Positions 8,017 through 16,622 are shown, numbered from the stretch's first letter. The stretch is DNA of 64,000 nucleotides from Sporosarcina sp. Marseille-Q4943 (GCF_943736995.1 NZ_OX031157.1:1647001-1711000), one strand, 5' to 3'. The notes: generated from the sequence alone by a model not told the origin. Translations and numbers: made by a program.

Positions 8017-8976
8017 TCATTTCATATAACGATCGAGGAAGTGATCGACTTTCACTTTATATGTCTCACCCGCAAGCGCAAAGGCCTCGCCATGGTTCGC
8101 TTTCGGAACGAGGAATATGTCCGTTTCGCTCGGAGTGCTTCGTTCCAATTCCCCAGCCATCTCAGTCGGAACGAATGTATCATTCATTCCGTGGATATAA
8201 AAGATCGGCACTTGCGCCTTCTTCACTTGCTTCAAAGCGCTGGCTTCCCTAAATGAATAACCGGCTCGGACTTTCGTCAATGCACTTGTGCTGTCCAATA
8301 AAGGAAATGCCGGAAGATGGAACATCCGGTTCATTTGGTAGGTGAATAATTGATAGACAGATTGGTATGGACTGTCTGCAATAATAGCGTTCACTTGACG
8401 GGGAAGCTCTTCCTCGCCGCTCGCCATCAACACCGTCGCTGCTCCCATCGATAAACCATGATACGCCACTTCGGTTGTCGGTCCGAGCTTCTGCACTAAC
8501 AAATTCGTCCAATCGATCAAATCGAGCCGATCCGGCCAGCCGAATCCGTAATAATCACCTTCACTTTTGCCATGCCCTCGCGCATCCGGCATAAAGATGT
8601 TGTAATCTAATTCATTATGATAATACTGTCCGAAGAGACCCATTTGCTTCGCGTGGCCTAAATAGCCATGCGTCAAAATGACAAGCCTGTTCGTGGGTTT
8701 GGACGCAGGCAAATAGTAGCCTGATAGCTTCAGCCCATCCCGCGAGGTCAAGTGGAGCGTTTCGAACTTTTGAGCAGCGACCCACTGTTTCCAGCCGCCA
8801 TTCAGGTAAAGCTCCATCGTCTGATCGGACACTTCCAAATCGGCATTGCCCTGTAAGTACTCTTTCGGTCCGCGCTTGACTGCTAGCTCATAGAAAAAGA
8901 AGCTGCCCGCAATCTGTATGACTAGGAAGACGGTTGACAACAGAACCAATAATTTCTTCCAATGTATTTTAATCAT
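8017..8976 (-). CDS. Membrane-anchored alpha/beta hydrolase (YqkD-like)
   Basis: An N-terminal hydrophobic segment (about residues 8-28) serves as membrane anchor or uncleaved signal. The hydrolase domain has the oxyanion HGYLGHAKQ, nucleophile GLSMGA, acid GMNDTF and His KANHGEAF. It resembles B. subtilis YqkD and related serine aminopeptidase-like hydrolases of unknown substrate. Length (about 319) is normal. The start ATG at 8976 lies seven bases behind AAAGGG. Confidence 0.8.
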   Translation of the reverse strand: MIKIHWKKLLVLLSTVFLVIQIAGSFFFYELAVKRGPKEYLQGNADLEVSDQTMELYLNGGWKQWVAAQKFETLHLTSRDGLKLSGYYLPASKPTNRLVILTHGYLGHAKQMGLFGQYYHNELDYNIFMPDARGHGKSEGDYYGFGWPDRLDLIDWTNLLVQKLGPTTEVAYHGLSMGAATVLMASGEEELPRQVNAIIADSPYQSVYQLFTYQMNRMFHLPAFPLLDSTSALTKVRAGYSFREASALKQVKKAQVPIFYIHGMNDTFVPTEMAGELERSTPSETDIFLVPKANHGEAFALAGETYKVKVDHFLDRYMK

Positions 8977-9090
8977 TCTCATTCCCTTTATAGTCTCTTG
9001 GCATTAGTTGCCTACCATTATTATACAAGATAAAAAGAGAATAATGAATAAAATATTTACGTTTTCATAAAATTGGCATGCATATGTGAG

Positions 9091-9190
9091 TTATCACCGA
9101 CTTTTTGTGTTTTATCACCGACTCTCTGAGCGTTATCACCGACTTTCGGTCCATTATCACCGCCCCCTTTGAATTTATCACCGCTTGACG
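9091..9190. repeat. Phased array, 21-bp period, TTATCACCG word
   Basis: TTATCACCG starts at 9091, 9112, 9133, 9154 and 9175, exactly 21 bp apart, mostly followed by ACT. The bases between are variable. It lies in the gene-free stretch 8990-9240 upstream of the hydrolase gene. Because 21 is a multiple of three it creates a spurious open frame on the minus strand. Confidence 0.88.
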
Positions 9191-9240
9191 ACAATTCACG
9201 TTGATTTTCATCCACATTCAAGGGAATTAGATGAAACACA

Positions 9241-9288
9241 GAAGGACCCATCAAAAACCGTTGGTGCACGGTCAGTGATGGGTCCTTC
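9241..9288. terminator. Hairpin, probable terminator
   Basis: GAAGGACCCATCA pairs with TGATGGGTCCTTC around a 22-base loop. It is a second hairpin behind the terminator of the small gene at 9353. Confidence 0.55.
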
Positions 9289-9300
9289 AAATTACTAATG

Positions 9301-9346
9301 AAAAAAGCCGCGACTGACTGCAGGGGGAATGCAATCAATCGCGGCT
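9301..9346 (-). terminator. Rho-independent terminator of the 9353 gene
   Basis: On the minus strand GAGCCGCGATTGA pairs with TCAGTCGCGGCT and is followed by six T. Confidence 0.75.
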
Positions 9347-9352
9347 CTCTCA

Positions 9353-9502
9353 TTATTGCTCTTTTTCCTGTTTTTTATTCTCATCTTCTTTTGCAGCTTT
9401 GTCCGCACTTTTAAATTCTTTTTGGTATAGCACTTCCTGGGTCGAACTTAACCCGTAATTCCTTTCGGTCAGTCTTTCATGAGGTTCCTTCTTCTGTTTC
9501 AT
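9353..9502 (-). CDS. Small conserved protein, perhaps YfhE-like
   Basis: The 49-residue charged protein has the core LSSTQEVLYQKEFKSADKAA, which resembles the short YfhE family of bacilli; this assignment is tentative. GAAAGGAG precedes the ATG at 9502. It is a single-gene unit with its own terminator. No membrane segment or cysteine is present. Function unknown. Confidence 0.6.
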   Translation of the reverse strand: MKQKKEPHERLTERNYGLSSTQEVLYQKEFKSADKAAKEDENKKQEKEQ

Positions 9503-9721
9503 AGAAAAACGCTCCTTTCCGTCAACTACAATCAGTTTTCCCGGACAGCCGGATTTTAACCGGTTCATTTATTTCGCCATGTATCCGCTATCAATAAGAC
9601 CTCTTGTTTCGTTATCGCTCGAGCAGGATATAAAAATATAGGAACGAAAATATAGCAATTCCCGGCACAGCTGTCATGGTTGTCCGTGGAGGAATCGAGT
9701 ATAGTAATAGCAGGTGATGAT

Positions 9722-10486
9722 ATGAAAACAAAAATCTATATTGATAATGAAAAATTTGTTGCGGGCACGACATTGAAAGATGGAACTGCGCCTGAACATA
9801 ATAATATGGCGTTCCATGCCTGTGTGAACCCCGAGACAGTACTGGAAAATCGAAAACGATTGGCGACCTTCTTGCAATGCAATCCAAAGGATTTCGTCTG
9901 CGCCAGTCAAACCCATAGCGCGAATCTGCATAAGGTGACCCTTGCAGATAAGGGGCGGGGCGCTGTAGTCGGAGCCACTGCCATTCCGGACACAGATGCG
10001 CTCTATACGACGGAGCCGAATCTCTTACTATGCAGCTTCACCGCCGACTGTGTACCGGTCATTTTTTATAATGAAGTGAATGGAATTGTCGGAGTAATTC
10101 ATTCAGGATGGCAAGGAACTGTCAAAGAAATTACATTGAAGGTTTTTGAACGTTTGAAAAAAGAAGAAGGATGCGATCCAAGCGACTTCCACGTGCAACT
10201 CGGCATGGCGTTAAGTCAGGAGAAGTTTGAAGTGGACGAGGATGTATATGTGAAGTTCAAAGCGCTCGGCTATGCGGATGAATTCATTTATTTCAATGAA
10301 GCAACGAATAAATACCATATCGATAACCAGAAAACTGTTGAGAAGCAATTGAAGCTTGCAGGAATCCCGGAAAACCAGATTGATGTCGATCGGACATGCA
10401 CCTATGTGAGCTCGGACGGCTTTTCCTACCGGCAAGACAAGCAGGCGGGAAGACATGCGAGTTTTATTATGAAGAAATGCAACTGA
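9722..10486 (+). CDS. YlmD/YfiH (PgeF) family purine nucleoside phosphorylase
   Basis: The 254-residue protein has the family metal and active-site motifs: SQTHSANL, DTDALYTTEPNLLLCSFTADCVPV, and VIHSGWQGTVKEI. Members, once called polyphenol oxidases or laccases, act as zinc purine nucleoside phosphorylases/adenosine deaminases in the cytoplasm. AGGTGATGAT precedes the ATG at 9722. Here it stands alone rather than in the division cluster where ylmD usually lies, so this may be a second copy. Confidence 0.87.
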   Translation: MKTKIYIDNEKFVAGTTLKDGTAPEHNNMAFHACVNPETVLENRKRLATFLQCNPKDFVCASQTHSANLHKVTLADKGRGAVVGATAIPDTDALYTTEPNLLLCSFTADCVPVIFYNEVNGIVGVIHSGWQGTVKEITLKVFERLKKEEGCDPSDFHVQLGMALSQEKFEVDEDVYVKFKALGYADEFIYFNEATNKYHIDNQKTVEKQLKLAGIPENQIDVDRTCTYVSSDGFSYRQDKQAGRHASFIMKKCN

Positions 10487-10531
10487 TGCGGAAGTCTTTT
10501 GCTTTTTTTACGAATCACTAAAATAGAAATG

Positions 10532-10574
10532 AAATACCCGTCCTGCTAATGATGTAGCTGGGGACGGGTATTTC
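10532..10574 (+). terminator. Rho-independent terminator
   Basis: AAATACCCGTCC pairs with GGGACGGGTATTT, followed by a T-rich stretch, between convergent pgeF-like and cotG-like genes. Confidence 0.8.
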
Positions 10575-10622
10575 TTTTACGCTCATTGAATTTGGATAGC
10601 CTTGTTTCCTGCTACTCGATAG

Positions 10623-11486
10623 TTAGAAGAATCGAGTTCGGCACGTGGCTCGATTTCGACAATTAGGTCGAAAATTAACAGATGTGTCGAATACATTGTT
10701 TCTTCGGTTGCGCGAAGTGACTCGCTTTCTACTTGTTAGTCGACGATTGCGGGACGTTACTCGCATTCTACTTGTACGACGTCGATTACGCGAAGTTACA
10801 CGAACCCTGCTTGTGCGTTTGCGATTTTCCGAAGTGTCCCGTACTCCTCCTGTGCGTTTGCGGTTTTCCGAAGTGTTCTGTACATTGCTTGTGCGATGAT
10901 TGCGATTCTGCATAGTTACTCGAACTCTATTCTTACGTTTGTGGTTCCAGAATGCTTCCCAAACATTGTTTGTGCGACGGCGTTTGCGTGAAGTTACCCG
11001 TACCCTGCTCGTGCGACGGTGCTTACGTGAAGTTACCCGTACCCTGCTCGCGCGACGGTGTTTACGTGAGGTTACCCGAACCCTGCTTGTGCGACGGCGT
11101 TTGCGTGAGGTTACCCGAACCCTGCTTGTGCGACGGCGTTTGCGTGAGGTTACTCGAACCCTGCTTGTGCGACGGCGTTTGCGTGAGGTTACTCGAACCC
11201 TGCTTGTGCGACGCTGTTTGCGTGAGGTTACCCGAACCCTGCTTGTGCGACGCTGTTTGCGTGAGGTTACCCGAACCCTGCTCGTGCGCCGGTGTTTGCG
11301 TGAGGTTACCCGAACCCTGCTCGTAAGACGGCGTTTGCGCGAGGTTACTCGAACCCTGCTCGTTCTCCGTTTCTTCCGTGATGTCCTTCTATTGCTTCGA
11401 GGATCCTGAAACATAAAGTCTTCTAGACCTAACCGACTGACCTTTTCCCTAGCTCTTTGTATTTCATTTTCAAAAAAGAGTGACAT
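10623..11486 (-). CDS. CotG-like spore coat protein with tandem RS repeats
   Basis: A 33-residue non-repetitive head (SLFFENEIQRAREKVSRLGL, then FQDPRSNRRTS) is followed by about seventeen 13-residue repeats of the type RRTSRVRVTSRKR, about ten of them nearly identical, and a degenerate tail. Arg/Lys/Ser/Thr-rich 13-residue repeats beside a divergent cotH are the hallmark of CotG, the outer-coat protein that CotH phosphorylates on serine. The sequence is not close to B. subtilis CotG, so the call rests on architecture and context. The second ATG (11486) is preferred: GGGGAGG lies seven bases before it, while the TTG at 11492 is too close. The paralogue at 23981 shows the same spacing. Confidence 0.75.
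   Translation of the reverse strand: MSLFFENEIQRAREKVSRLGLEDFMFQDPRSNRRTSRKKRRTSRVRVTSRKRRLTSRVRVTSRKHRRTSRVRVTSRKQRRTSRVRVTSRKQRRTSRVRVTSRKRRRTSRVRVTSRKRRRTSRVRVTSRKRRRTSRVRVTSRKHRRASRVRVTSRKHRRTSRVRVTSRKRRRTNNVWEAFWNHKRKNRVRVTMQNRNHRTSNVQNTSENRKRTGGVRDTSENRKRTSRVRVTSRNRRRTSRMRVTSRNRRLTSRKRVTSRNRRNNVFDTSVNFRPNCRNRATCRTRFF
10690..11400 (-). repeat. 39-bp coding tandem repeat of the CotG-like gene
   Basis: The 39-bp unit codes for RRTSRVRVTSRKR. Units at 10980-11400 are almost identical, those at 10690-10980 have diverged, suggesting recent unit amplification in the part encoding the N-terminal half. Since 39 is divisible by three, long false frames appear on the opposite strand. Confidence 0.9.
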
Positions 11487-11559
11487 GTCCAAACCTCCCC
11501 TCTCATGTTGTAGAGAAAGAATCCGCGCGTGTAATACGCCTTACTTCCTCTTCTTAAAA

Positions 11560-11603
11560 TACGTTGCATACATGGCAGGAATAGAGTTAAGTGCACAACT
11601 TCC
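11560..11603 (-). promoter_or_regulatory. Upstream block shared by the two CotG-N-like genes
   Basis: The 44 bp here align without gaps to 24248-24291, including AGAGTTAAGTG and CAGGA on the plus strand. Both blocks lie about 74-79 bp upstream of the chosen start codons and probably hold a common late-sporulation promoter or GerE-type site. No clear sigma-K consensus was read. Confidence 0.5.
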
Positions 11604-11677
11604 AAAAATTTTGTCATGGAAACATCCTTCATGATTATTCATAGAAATAGAATAATGAATGAAGGAGTGGGATTCTC

Positions 11678-12769
11678 ATGGCAACGAACGAAAAATTACC
11701 TGAATATCGACTTTTTATTCACCCTTTGGATTTGCATGAACTGCGAAAAGACATTTGGATTGATGATCCTGTTTCTGCAAAACTAACGATTCATGGAAAA
11801 AAATACGAAGTGGACATCGCATATCGAGGTTCCCATATCCGCGGCTTTCCTAAAAAGTCATATCAAGTCTCCTTATACAAGCCTACAACGTATCGAAACG
11901 CAAACACATTTCATTTAAATGCAGAATATAAGGATCCTTCGTTAATGAGAAATAAACTTTCCTTCGATTTTTTTAATGAAATTGGCTGCCTCGCACCTCA
12001 ATCACGGTTTGTCTTTTTGAAGGTGAATGGAAAAAACGAAGGGGTATACTTGGAATTGGAATCAGTGGATGATCGATTCCTTGCAAATCGAGGATTGCCA
12101 GCTGGTTCTATTTTTTATGCCGTCGATGGGGATGCTAATTTTTCGCTAATGAGCGACTTGGACAAAGAAGTGAAAAAATCACTTGCTATCGGATATGAGC
12201 TGAAATGTGGAGCTCAGGAAGACACAGACCATTTGCATCAAATGATCATAGACATTAATACGATTTCAAGGGAAGACTTTGAGAAGGAAATTGTGGACTA
12301 TATTGATGTGGATAAATATTTACTCTGGCTCGCCGGGGTTGTTTTCACTCAAAATTTTGATGGATTCGTCCATAACTACGCACTCTACCGGAACGAGAAA
12401 AGCGGGTTGTATGAAATCATCCCTTGGGATTATGACGCCACTTGGGGAAGAGACGTAAATGGTGAGGAGATGAGAAGTGATTACTTACGAATTACTGGCT
12501 TCAATACACTTACAGCAAGGATTCTCGATAGTAGCACATTCCGGAACCAATATAAAAGCTTGTTGCAGGATATAGTAAACAATCAATTCACGGTGGAATA
12601 TTTAAAGCCAAAAATAGAAAGAATGCATGCATCGCTTCGACCTTATGTATTATTGGATCCGTATAAAAAGGACAGTATTGATCGTTTTGATAAAGAACCT
12701 GACTACATTCTAAACTATATCGAAGAACGAACGGCATTTATTAAAAGAGAAGTAGAACTGCTTGATTAA
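11678..12769 (+). CDS. cotH: CotH spore coat protein kinase
   Basis: The 363-residue protein matches CotH in length and motifs: the conserved AYRGSHIRGFPKKSYQV, LNAEYKDPSLMRNKLSFDFF, and the metal/catalytic segment IIPWDYDATWGRD with the invariant Asp pair. CotH is a secretory-kinase-like enzyme that phosphorylates CotB and CotG and organises the outer coat; it acts in the mother cell. The ATG follows AAGGAG at ten bases. It is divergent from the CotG-like gene, as in B. subtilis. Confidence 0.93.
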   Translation: MATNEKLPEYRLFIHPLDLHELRKDIWIDDPVSAKLTIHGKKYEVDIAYRGSHIRGFPKKSYQVSLYKPTTYRNANTFHLNAEYKDPSLMRNKLSFDFFNEIGCLAPQSRFVFLKVNGKNEGVYLELESVDDRFLANRGLPAGSIFYAVDGDANFSLMSDLDKEVKKSLAIGYELKCGAQEDTDHLHQMIIDINTISREDFEKEIVDYIDVDKYLLWLAGVVFTQNFDGFVHNYALYRNEKSGLYEIIPWDYDATWGRDVNGEEMRSDYLRITGFNTLTARILDSSTFRNQYKSLLQDIVNNQFTVEYLKPKIERMHASLRPYVLLDPYKKDSIDRFDKEPDYILNYIEERTAFIKREVELLD

Positions 12770-12775
12770 TTAGAA

Positions 12776-12813
12776 AAATCCACGCAGCCCTTTTTGAGGA
12801 TTTGCGTGGATTT
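12776..12813. terminator. Bidirectional terminator
   Basis: AAATCCACGCA pairs with TGCGTGGATTT between convergent cotH and the GNAT gene. Confidence 0.8.
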
Positions 12814-12818
12814 CATTA

Positions 12819-13490
12819 TTATAGTGGACAAAGTTCCACATATTCCAATTGCTTCAGCTCATCGATCATGTCCAGCCAATGTTGAGGTTTGTTCGACAAC
12901 ACCGAATAGTAATCCGTTAAGAAATCGACGATGAGACTGGATGGGATTTCAGTCACTTGTTCATCCGTCGGCATGAAGCAGAAATCCAATCCTTCCACTG
13001 CCTCTCCGTCGTTTTTCCATGAAGGATGGATGTAAGGGAAATTGAGGCGCTTGTAGCCAAGATGGGAGAGCACTTCCCTCCGGACATACGGGTTCATGGC
13101 CATTACTCCGCCAAAATCGAAATCTTCGCGGTCATATGGATCATAAATTTCCGCGAACATGCCGAACAACGTCTTGCCATTTTCTTCCGCCAGCCGCCGT
13201 AAATCTTCTTCGCGCTTTTTCGCTAAGAAACGACCAATGCCGAGGCCCGACTGTCCAATGATCGTGAAATCCGTCATCGCGATATTCCAGTCCGGATAAT
13301 AGCGGTACTCTGTAGCGCCAACCACTTCCCCTTCACGCACCGCAACGAAGACGCGGATGCTAGGGTCTTCGAGCGGCTCCTTCCATAGGTCGAACTCCAA
13401 AACCTCTTCCGGCGGGAAGATCTCCCCTAGTAATGTGTGCATCTTCGCGAATAGCGGATCTTCAATATCGTTTACGCGAATAAATTCCAT
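12819..13490 (-). CDS. GNAT-family N-acetyltransferase
   Basis: The 223-residue protein has a GNAT fold: a beta-hairpin VFVAVREGEVVGATEYRYY, then an acetyl-CoA loop GQSGLGIGRFLAKKRE (variant of Q/RxxGxG/A) near residue 78. The C-terminal part is extended and not recognised. It starts four bases after the stop of the previous GNAT gene, so it is the third gene of an operon with the nitrilase. The substrate is unknown. Confidence 0.75.
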   Translation of the reverse strand: MEFIRVNDIEDPLFAKMHTLLGEIFPPEEVLEFDLWKEPLEDPSIRVFVAVREGEVVGATEYRYYPDWNIAMTDFTIIGQSGLGIGRFLAKKREEDLRRLAEENGKTLFGMFAEIYDPYDREDFDFGGVMAMNPYVRREVLSHLGYKRLNFPYIHPSWKNDGEAVEGLDFCFMPTDEQVTEIPSSLIVDFLTDYYSVLSNKPQHWLDMIDELKQLEYVELCPL

Positions 13491-13493
13491 TCT

Positions 13494-14147
13494 CTATTCC
13501 CCCCTTTTGAACGGATTCTTCCATTCCATCAATAACGCATAGTTATGCGACTCTTCGTCTTGCAAATAGTTTTCGATTAACGTAACCGGCATGCGTCCGC
13601 AGCGAAGCAAAAATGTGACGACAGGATCCTTTAACGTCCCTTGGACAACCTCATCGACATATTGCTGCGGGGATTTTTCACCCGCGACCTTCCCGTACCC
13701 GGGCATCCGCCCTCCGCCAAGAACCCGCTCAACATCAAGCTTGACGGCTAGTTGGTAGATCGCCTGCATCATCCACTTGCCAAGGCCCGCCTTCCGGAAC
13801 TCGGGGCTGATGCAAATGTCGACAATATAAAGCGTGTCGCCGTCGGGATCATGGTTTCGAATAAACCCGCCATCCGTCACGTCTTCCCAAGTATGCATCG
13901 GCTCATCGGGATTGAAATTCACGAGCAAGCCCGTGAGCGATCCTATTATTCTTCCATCGTGCTCGACACAGACGGCACCCTCAGGGAACAAACTTACGTG
14001 ATTCTCCAACTGTTCCCGGCTCCACCAAAGTTCTTCCGGGAATGGCGGTGGAAAACAATCCGCTTGCAGAGCGATCATGGCATCGAAGTCCGACCGTGTA
14101 TAATTGCGGACGACAACAGGAATGAAACTCCCCTCATGGGGGACCAT
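13494..14147 (-). CDS. GNAT protein matching the N-terminal domain of YhcX
   Basis: The acetyl-CoA loop is in SPEFRKAGLGKWMMQ. The segments CFPPPFPEELWWSREQL, LLGGGRMPGY (here VLGGGRMPGYGK) and DPVVTFLLRCGRMPV are those of the GNAT half of B. subtilis YhcX, a GNAT-nitrilase fusion. Here the two halves are separate genes, with the nitrilase first. The ATG at 14147 lies just behind the nitrilase stop and suggests translational coupling; longer starts would overlap the nitrilase. Confidence 0.8.
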   Translation of the reverse strand: MVPHEGSFIPVVVRNYTRSDFDAMIALQADCFPPPFPEELWWSREQLENHVSLFPEGAVCVEHDGRIIGSLTGLLVNFNPDEPMHTWEDVTDGGFIRNHDPDGDTLYIVDICISPEFRKAGLGKWMMQAIYQLAVKLDVERVLGGGRMPGYGKVAGEKSPQQYVDEVVQGTLKDPVVTFLLRCGRMPVTLIENYLQDEESHNYALLMEWKNPFKRGE

Positions 14148-14151
14148 CACT

Positions 14152-15048
14152 TCACTGCGATATGCCACTGCTCTCGCTCCTGATTGGATTTGCTCCCCAA
14201 TCTGTATACAGATCGGTTCTGCGATCACGCCAAGTTGTCACCGAACCTTTCTCACGCACTTCGTACAACAAGCTCAAATCGAGATCCGCTGTAACGAGCA
14301 TATCGTCGTTCAACTCGCCTTCCGCAGCCAATCCTTTTGGTGGGAACGGAATGTCGTTCGGCGTGATGATTGCGGCTTGCCCAAAGTTCGCGCGCATGAA
14401 ATCGACAGTCTGCAAGGAGCCGACCGTACCCGTCAACACGACGTATACTTGGTTTTCAATCGCACGCGCGTGGCTCGTATACCGGACGCGATAAAACCCA
14501 TGACGGTCATCCGTGCAAGACGGACAGAAAATAACATCTGCACCCGCCGCCTTCACCATCCGAACGATTTCGGGGAATTCGATATCATAGCACGTAAGGA
14601 TGGCAATTCTGCCCTTTTCTGTATCGAAAACTTTCAGCTCATCGCCGGCTGCCATATTCCATCCTTCAATTTCGAATGGGGTTATGTGCAATTTCGCTTG
14701 CTCTTCCACTGTGCCATCCGGGAAGAATAGATGAGCGACATTATAAAGGCGCCCCTCACGCTGGATGACATGAGTGCCGCCGATTATATGCATGTTTGTC
14801 TCTTTTGCTAACGTTGTGAACAGTTCAATGTATTGATCCGTAAAGCCCGGCAGCGCCTCAATCGATAACGCTTTTCCGTGTTCATCACCAATCGACAGCA
14901 ATTGCGTAGTAAAAAATTCCGGAAATAAAACAAACTCTGCCCCGTATTCCTGGGCATTGCGAATATAGTGCTCACATTGTGCCGCAAACTCCTCAAAGGA
15001 GCTGATTGAATGCAGATGATATTGCACAGCAGAAACGCGAAGTTTCAT
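14152..15048 (-). CDS. Carbon-nitrogen hydrolase (nitrilase superfamily)
   Basis: The Glu-Lys-Cys triad is visible: FPEFF (about residue 43), QAKLHIT (about 126) and LTCYDIEFP (about 159). The 298-residue protein matches the hydrolase half of YhcX-type enzymes. It heads a three-gene operon with two GNATs, which points to amide hydrolysis coupled to acylation of the same metabolite, though the substrate is unknown. GGGGGTTAGGTCA precedes the ATG. Confidence 0.88.
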   Translation of the reverse strand: MKLRVSAVQYHLHSISSFEEFAAQCEHYIRNAQEYGAEFVLFPEFFTTQLLSIGDEHGKALSIEALPGFTDQYIELFTTLAKETNMHIIGGTHVIQREGRLYNVAHLFFPDGTVEEQAKLHITPFEIEGWNMAAGDELKVFDTEKGRIAILTCYDIEFPEIVRMVKAAGADVIFCPSCTDDRHGFYRVRYTSHARAIENQVYVVLTGTVGSLQTVDFMRANFGQAAIITPNDIPFPPKGLAAEGELNDDMLVTADLDLSLLYEVREKGSVTTWRDRRTDLYTDWGANPIRSESSGISQ

Positions 15049-15162
15049 TGACCTAACCCCCTAATATTTGTATTTAGCAACATCATAATACATGGGGAGG
15101 GTAAAGTCATGCTTTATTTTCCAAATTGGTGGCACAGTTTGCGCCATAACCGAAAACGAAAA

Positions 15163-15190
15163 GGATGCCCAACGAAATCGTCAGGCATCC
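15163..15190. terminator. Terminator hairpin of the small-gene pair
   Basis: GGATGCC pairs with GGCATCC behind the minus-strand gene at 15200. Confidence 0.6.
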
Positions 15191-15199
15191 ATCTAAACT

Positions 15200-15355
15200 C
15201 TATTGCTTTTGCTGTCTTTTCAATTCATTACGGGCTTCCTCTTTAATTGACTCTATTTGCGCCTCCGCTTTTTTAGCTGCTTCGTTCGCTATTGCGGCCG
15301 AGTCTTTCGGAAGTCCGTTTGGCTTTTCATTTTTATCTCCAGCGTAGCTTTTCAT
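15200..15355 (-). CDS. Small hydrophilic protein, unknown
   Basis: The 51-residue protein is rich in Ala, Lys and Glu (AAIANEAAKKAEAQIESIKEE) and probably a single amphipathic helix. GGAGG precedes the ATG at 15355. No family recognised. It lies downstream of, and on the same strand as, the small membrane protein at 15423. Confidence 0.6.
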   Translation of the reverse strand: MKSYAGDKNEKPNGLPKDSAAIANEAAKKAEAQIESIKEEARNELKRQQKQ

Positions 15356-15422
15356 GATGTCGTTCCTCCTAACGTTTATACGACTAGTATTCCCAAAAAG
15401 GAGGCCATCCAAAACATGCAGA

Positions 15423-15572
15423 TCATCTCGTCAATGCATAATAAAGGACATACAGCCAGCTAAGGACTCCATGGAAGATTGCCCAAAGGATCGATTTGTG
15501 TACGCTCCAGGAAATGACGACAGCCAAACAAGTGCCAAGACCGATGCCGCGCTCCAACATCTTTTTCTCCAA
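15423..15572 (-). CDS. Small membrane protein, 49 residues
   Basis: A TTG start at 15572 stands six bases behind TAGGAGG. The translation MEKKMLERGIGLGTCLAVV continues ISWSVHKSILWAIFHGVLSW and ends LYVLYYALTR, with two hydrophobic segments. The strong ribosome binding site and hydrophobic pattern support a real gene. It may share a transcript with the 15200 gene, 67 bp downstream. Confidence 0.6.
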   Translation of the reverse strand: MEKKMLERGIGLGTCLAVVISWSVHKSILWAIFHGVLSWLYVLYYALTR

Positions 15573-15716
15573 CTCATCCCTCCTATAGTCCAATATAGTT
15601 ACGACCGTAATTTTTCATGAACTTTATGCCCGTATGTTTTTTTGTCTTTCCACCGCACTCGAAGCTTATTTTCAATATGCAAGGGTAAACTTGGACTAAA
15701 AAGGATGAATGGATTC

Positions 15717-16622
15717 ATGATGTACGATTGTGTCATAATCGGCGGCGGCCCGGCTGGTTTGAATGCCGCCCTTGTGCTTGGACGAGCGAGAAGAAAGGTG
15801 CTTCTATTCGATGATAATCAAGCCCGGAACCGGGTGACACGCGAGGCTCATGGATTCATTACACGAGACGGCATCCTGCCGGACGAGTTCCGGCGACTTG
15901 CTCATCGGGATATCGCCAACTATCCTTCCGTGGAAATAAAAAGCGAAAAGGTTGCTTCTATTAAGGGGCTGGACAACAACCATTTTGAATTGGAAACAGC
16001 GGAAGGCAACAGCTTTCAAACGATAAAAATCATACTAGCGACAGGTTTGAAAGACGAGCAGCCGAACATCCCGAACATCGAAAAGTTCTACGGGACGAGC
16101 CTGTTCAGCTGTCCGTACTGTGACGGTTGGGAGCTCCGTGATAAGCCGCTCGCCGTCATTGCGGATAAAAACGTATACAAGCTCGCGAAAGAAGTTTTTA
16201 TATGGAGCAAGGATCTAGCGGTGTTTACAAATGGCGAAGGACGGCTTGAGGCCGATGAATGTAATAAGCTGCTCGCGAAAGGCATCCAAGTCTATGAAGA
16301 CAATATCGCAGGGCTGGAAGGTGAAAATGGACAACTGCGAAGTGTCCGGCTGGAGGATGGCACCCTCATTGACCGTGCCGGCGGGTTCGTCACTCCCCTT
16401 TGGAGCCATTGCAATCAGTTCGCGGAAGAGCTCGGCTGTAAGCTGAATGAATACGGCGGCATCCAGACCGACGAGTACGGCAGGACGAATGTGTGGAATG
16501 TCTATGCTGCAGGGGACGCCGCGCATATCGTCCCTGCACAACTTGTCATTGCGGCGGGATCCGGAAGTGCGGCAGCTATCGGGGTGAATGGTGATTTGAC
16601 GAATGAATACTTTGGCGACTGA
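15717..16622 (+). CDS. Thioredoxin reductase-like FAD/NAD(P) oxidoreductase
   Basis: The FAD-binding GGGPAGLNAALVLGRARRKVLLFDD lies at the N-terminus, an active-site-like CPYC at about residue 138 (SCPYCDGWELRDKPLAVI), and the second FAD motif NVYAAGDAAH near the end. The order matches thioredoxin reductases but the protein belongs to the divergent group often called pyridine nucleotide-disulfide oxidoreductases. It stands alone. The start is uncertain between 15705, 15717 and 15720; AAAAAGG lies upstream of all three. Confidence 0.8.
   Translation: MMYDCVIIGGGPAGLNAALVLGRARRKVLLFDDNQARNRVTREAHGFITRDGILPDEFRRLAHRDIANYPSVEIKSEKVASIKGLDNNHFELETAEGNSFQTIKIILATGLKDEQPNIPNIEKFYGTSLFSCPYCDGWELRDKPLAVIADKNVYKLAKEVFIWSKDLAVFTNGEGRLEADECNKLLAKGIQVYEDNIAGLEGENGQLRSVRLEDGTLIDRAGGFVTPLWSHCNQFAEELGCKLNEYGGIQTDEYGRTNVWNVYAAGDAAHIVPAQLVIAAGSGSAAAIGVNGDLTNEYFGD

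Noticed and set aside
9091-9190. CRISPR array
   Set aside because: The repeat word is only 9-12 bp and the period 21 bp, too short for repeat and spacer, and there are no cas genes. The same applies to the arrays at 36533, 41349, 47897 and 54174.
9057-9353. Protein with VGDN-type repeats on the minus strand
   Set aside because: The frame is produced by the 21-bp DNA array and runs through two terminator hairpins; no ribosome binding site.
10900-11409. Long plus-strand frames across the CotG-like gene
   Set aside because: A 39-bp repeat leaves several frames open; only the minus-strand frame has a ribosome binding site, a conserved head and a paralogue.
14152-14228. Overlap of the nitrilase and GNAT genes
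   Set aside because: The long GNAT start creates the overlap; the ATG at 14147 fits better and removes it.
14104-14730. Plus-strand frame of 208 codons
   Set aside because: It is antisense to the nitrilase and GNAT genes and has no ribosome binding site or recognisable domain.
15354-15620. Plus-strand gene of 88 codons
   Set aside because: It is the shadow of two small minus-strand genes with good ribosome binding sites.
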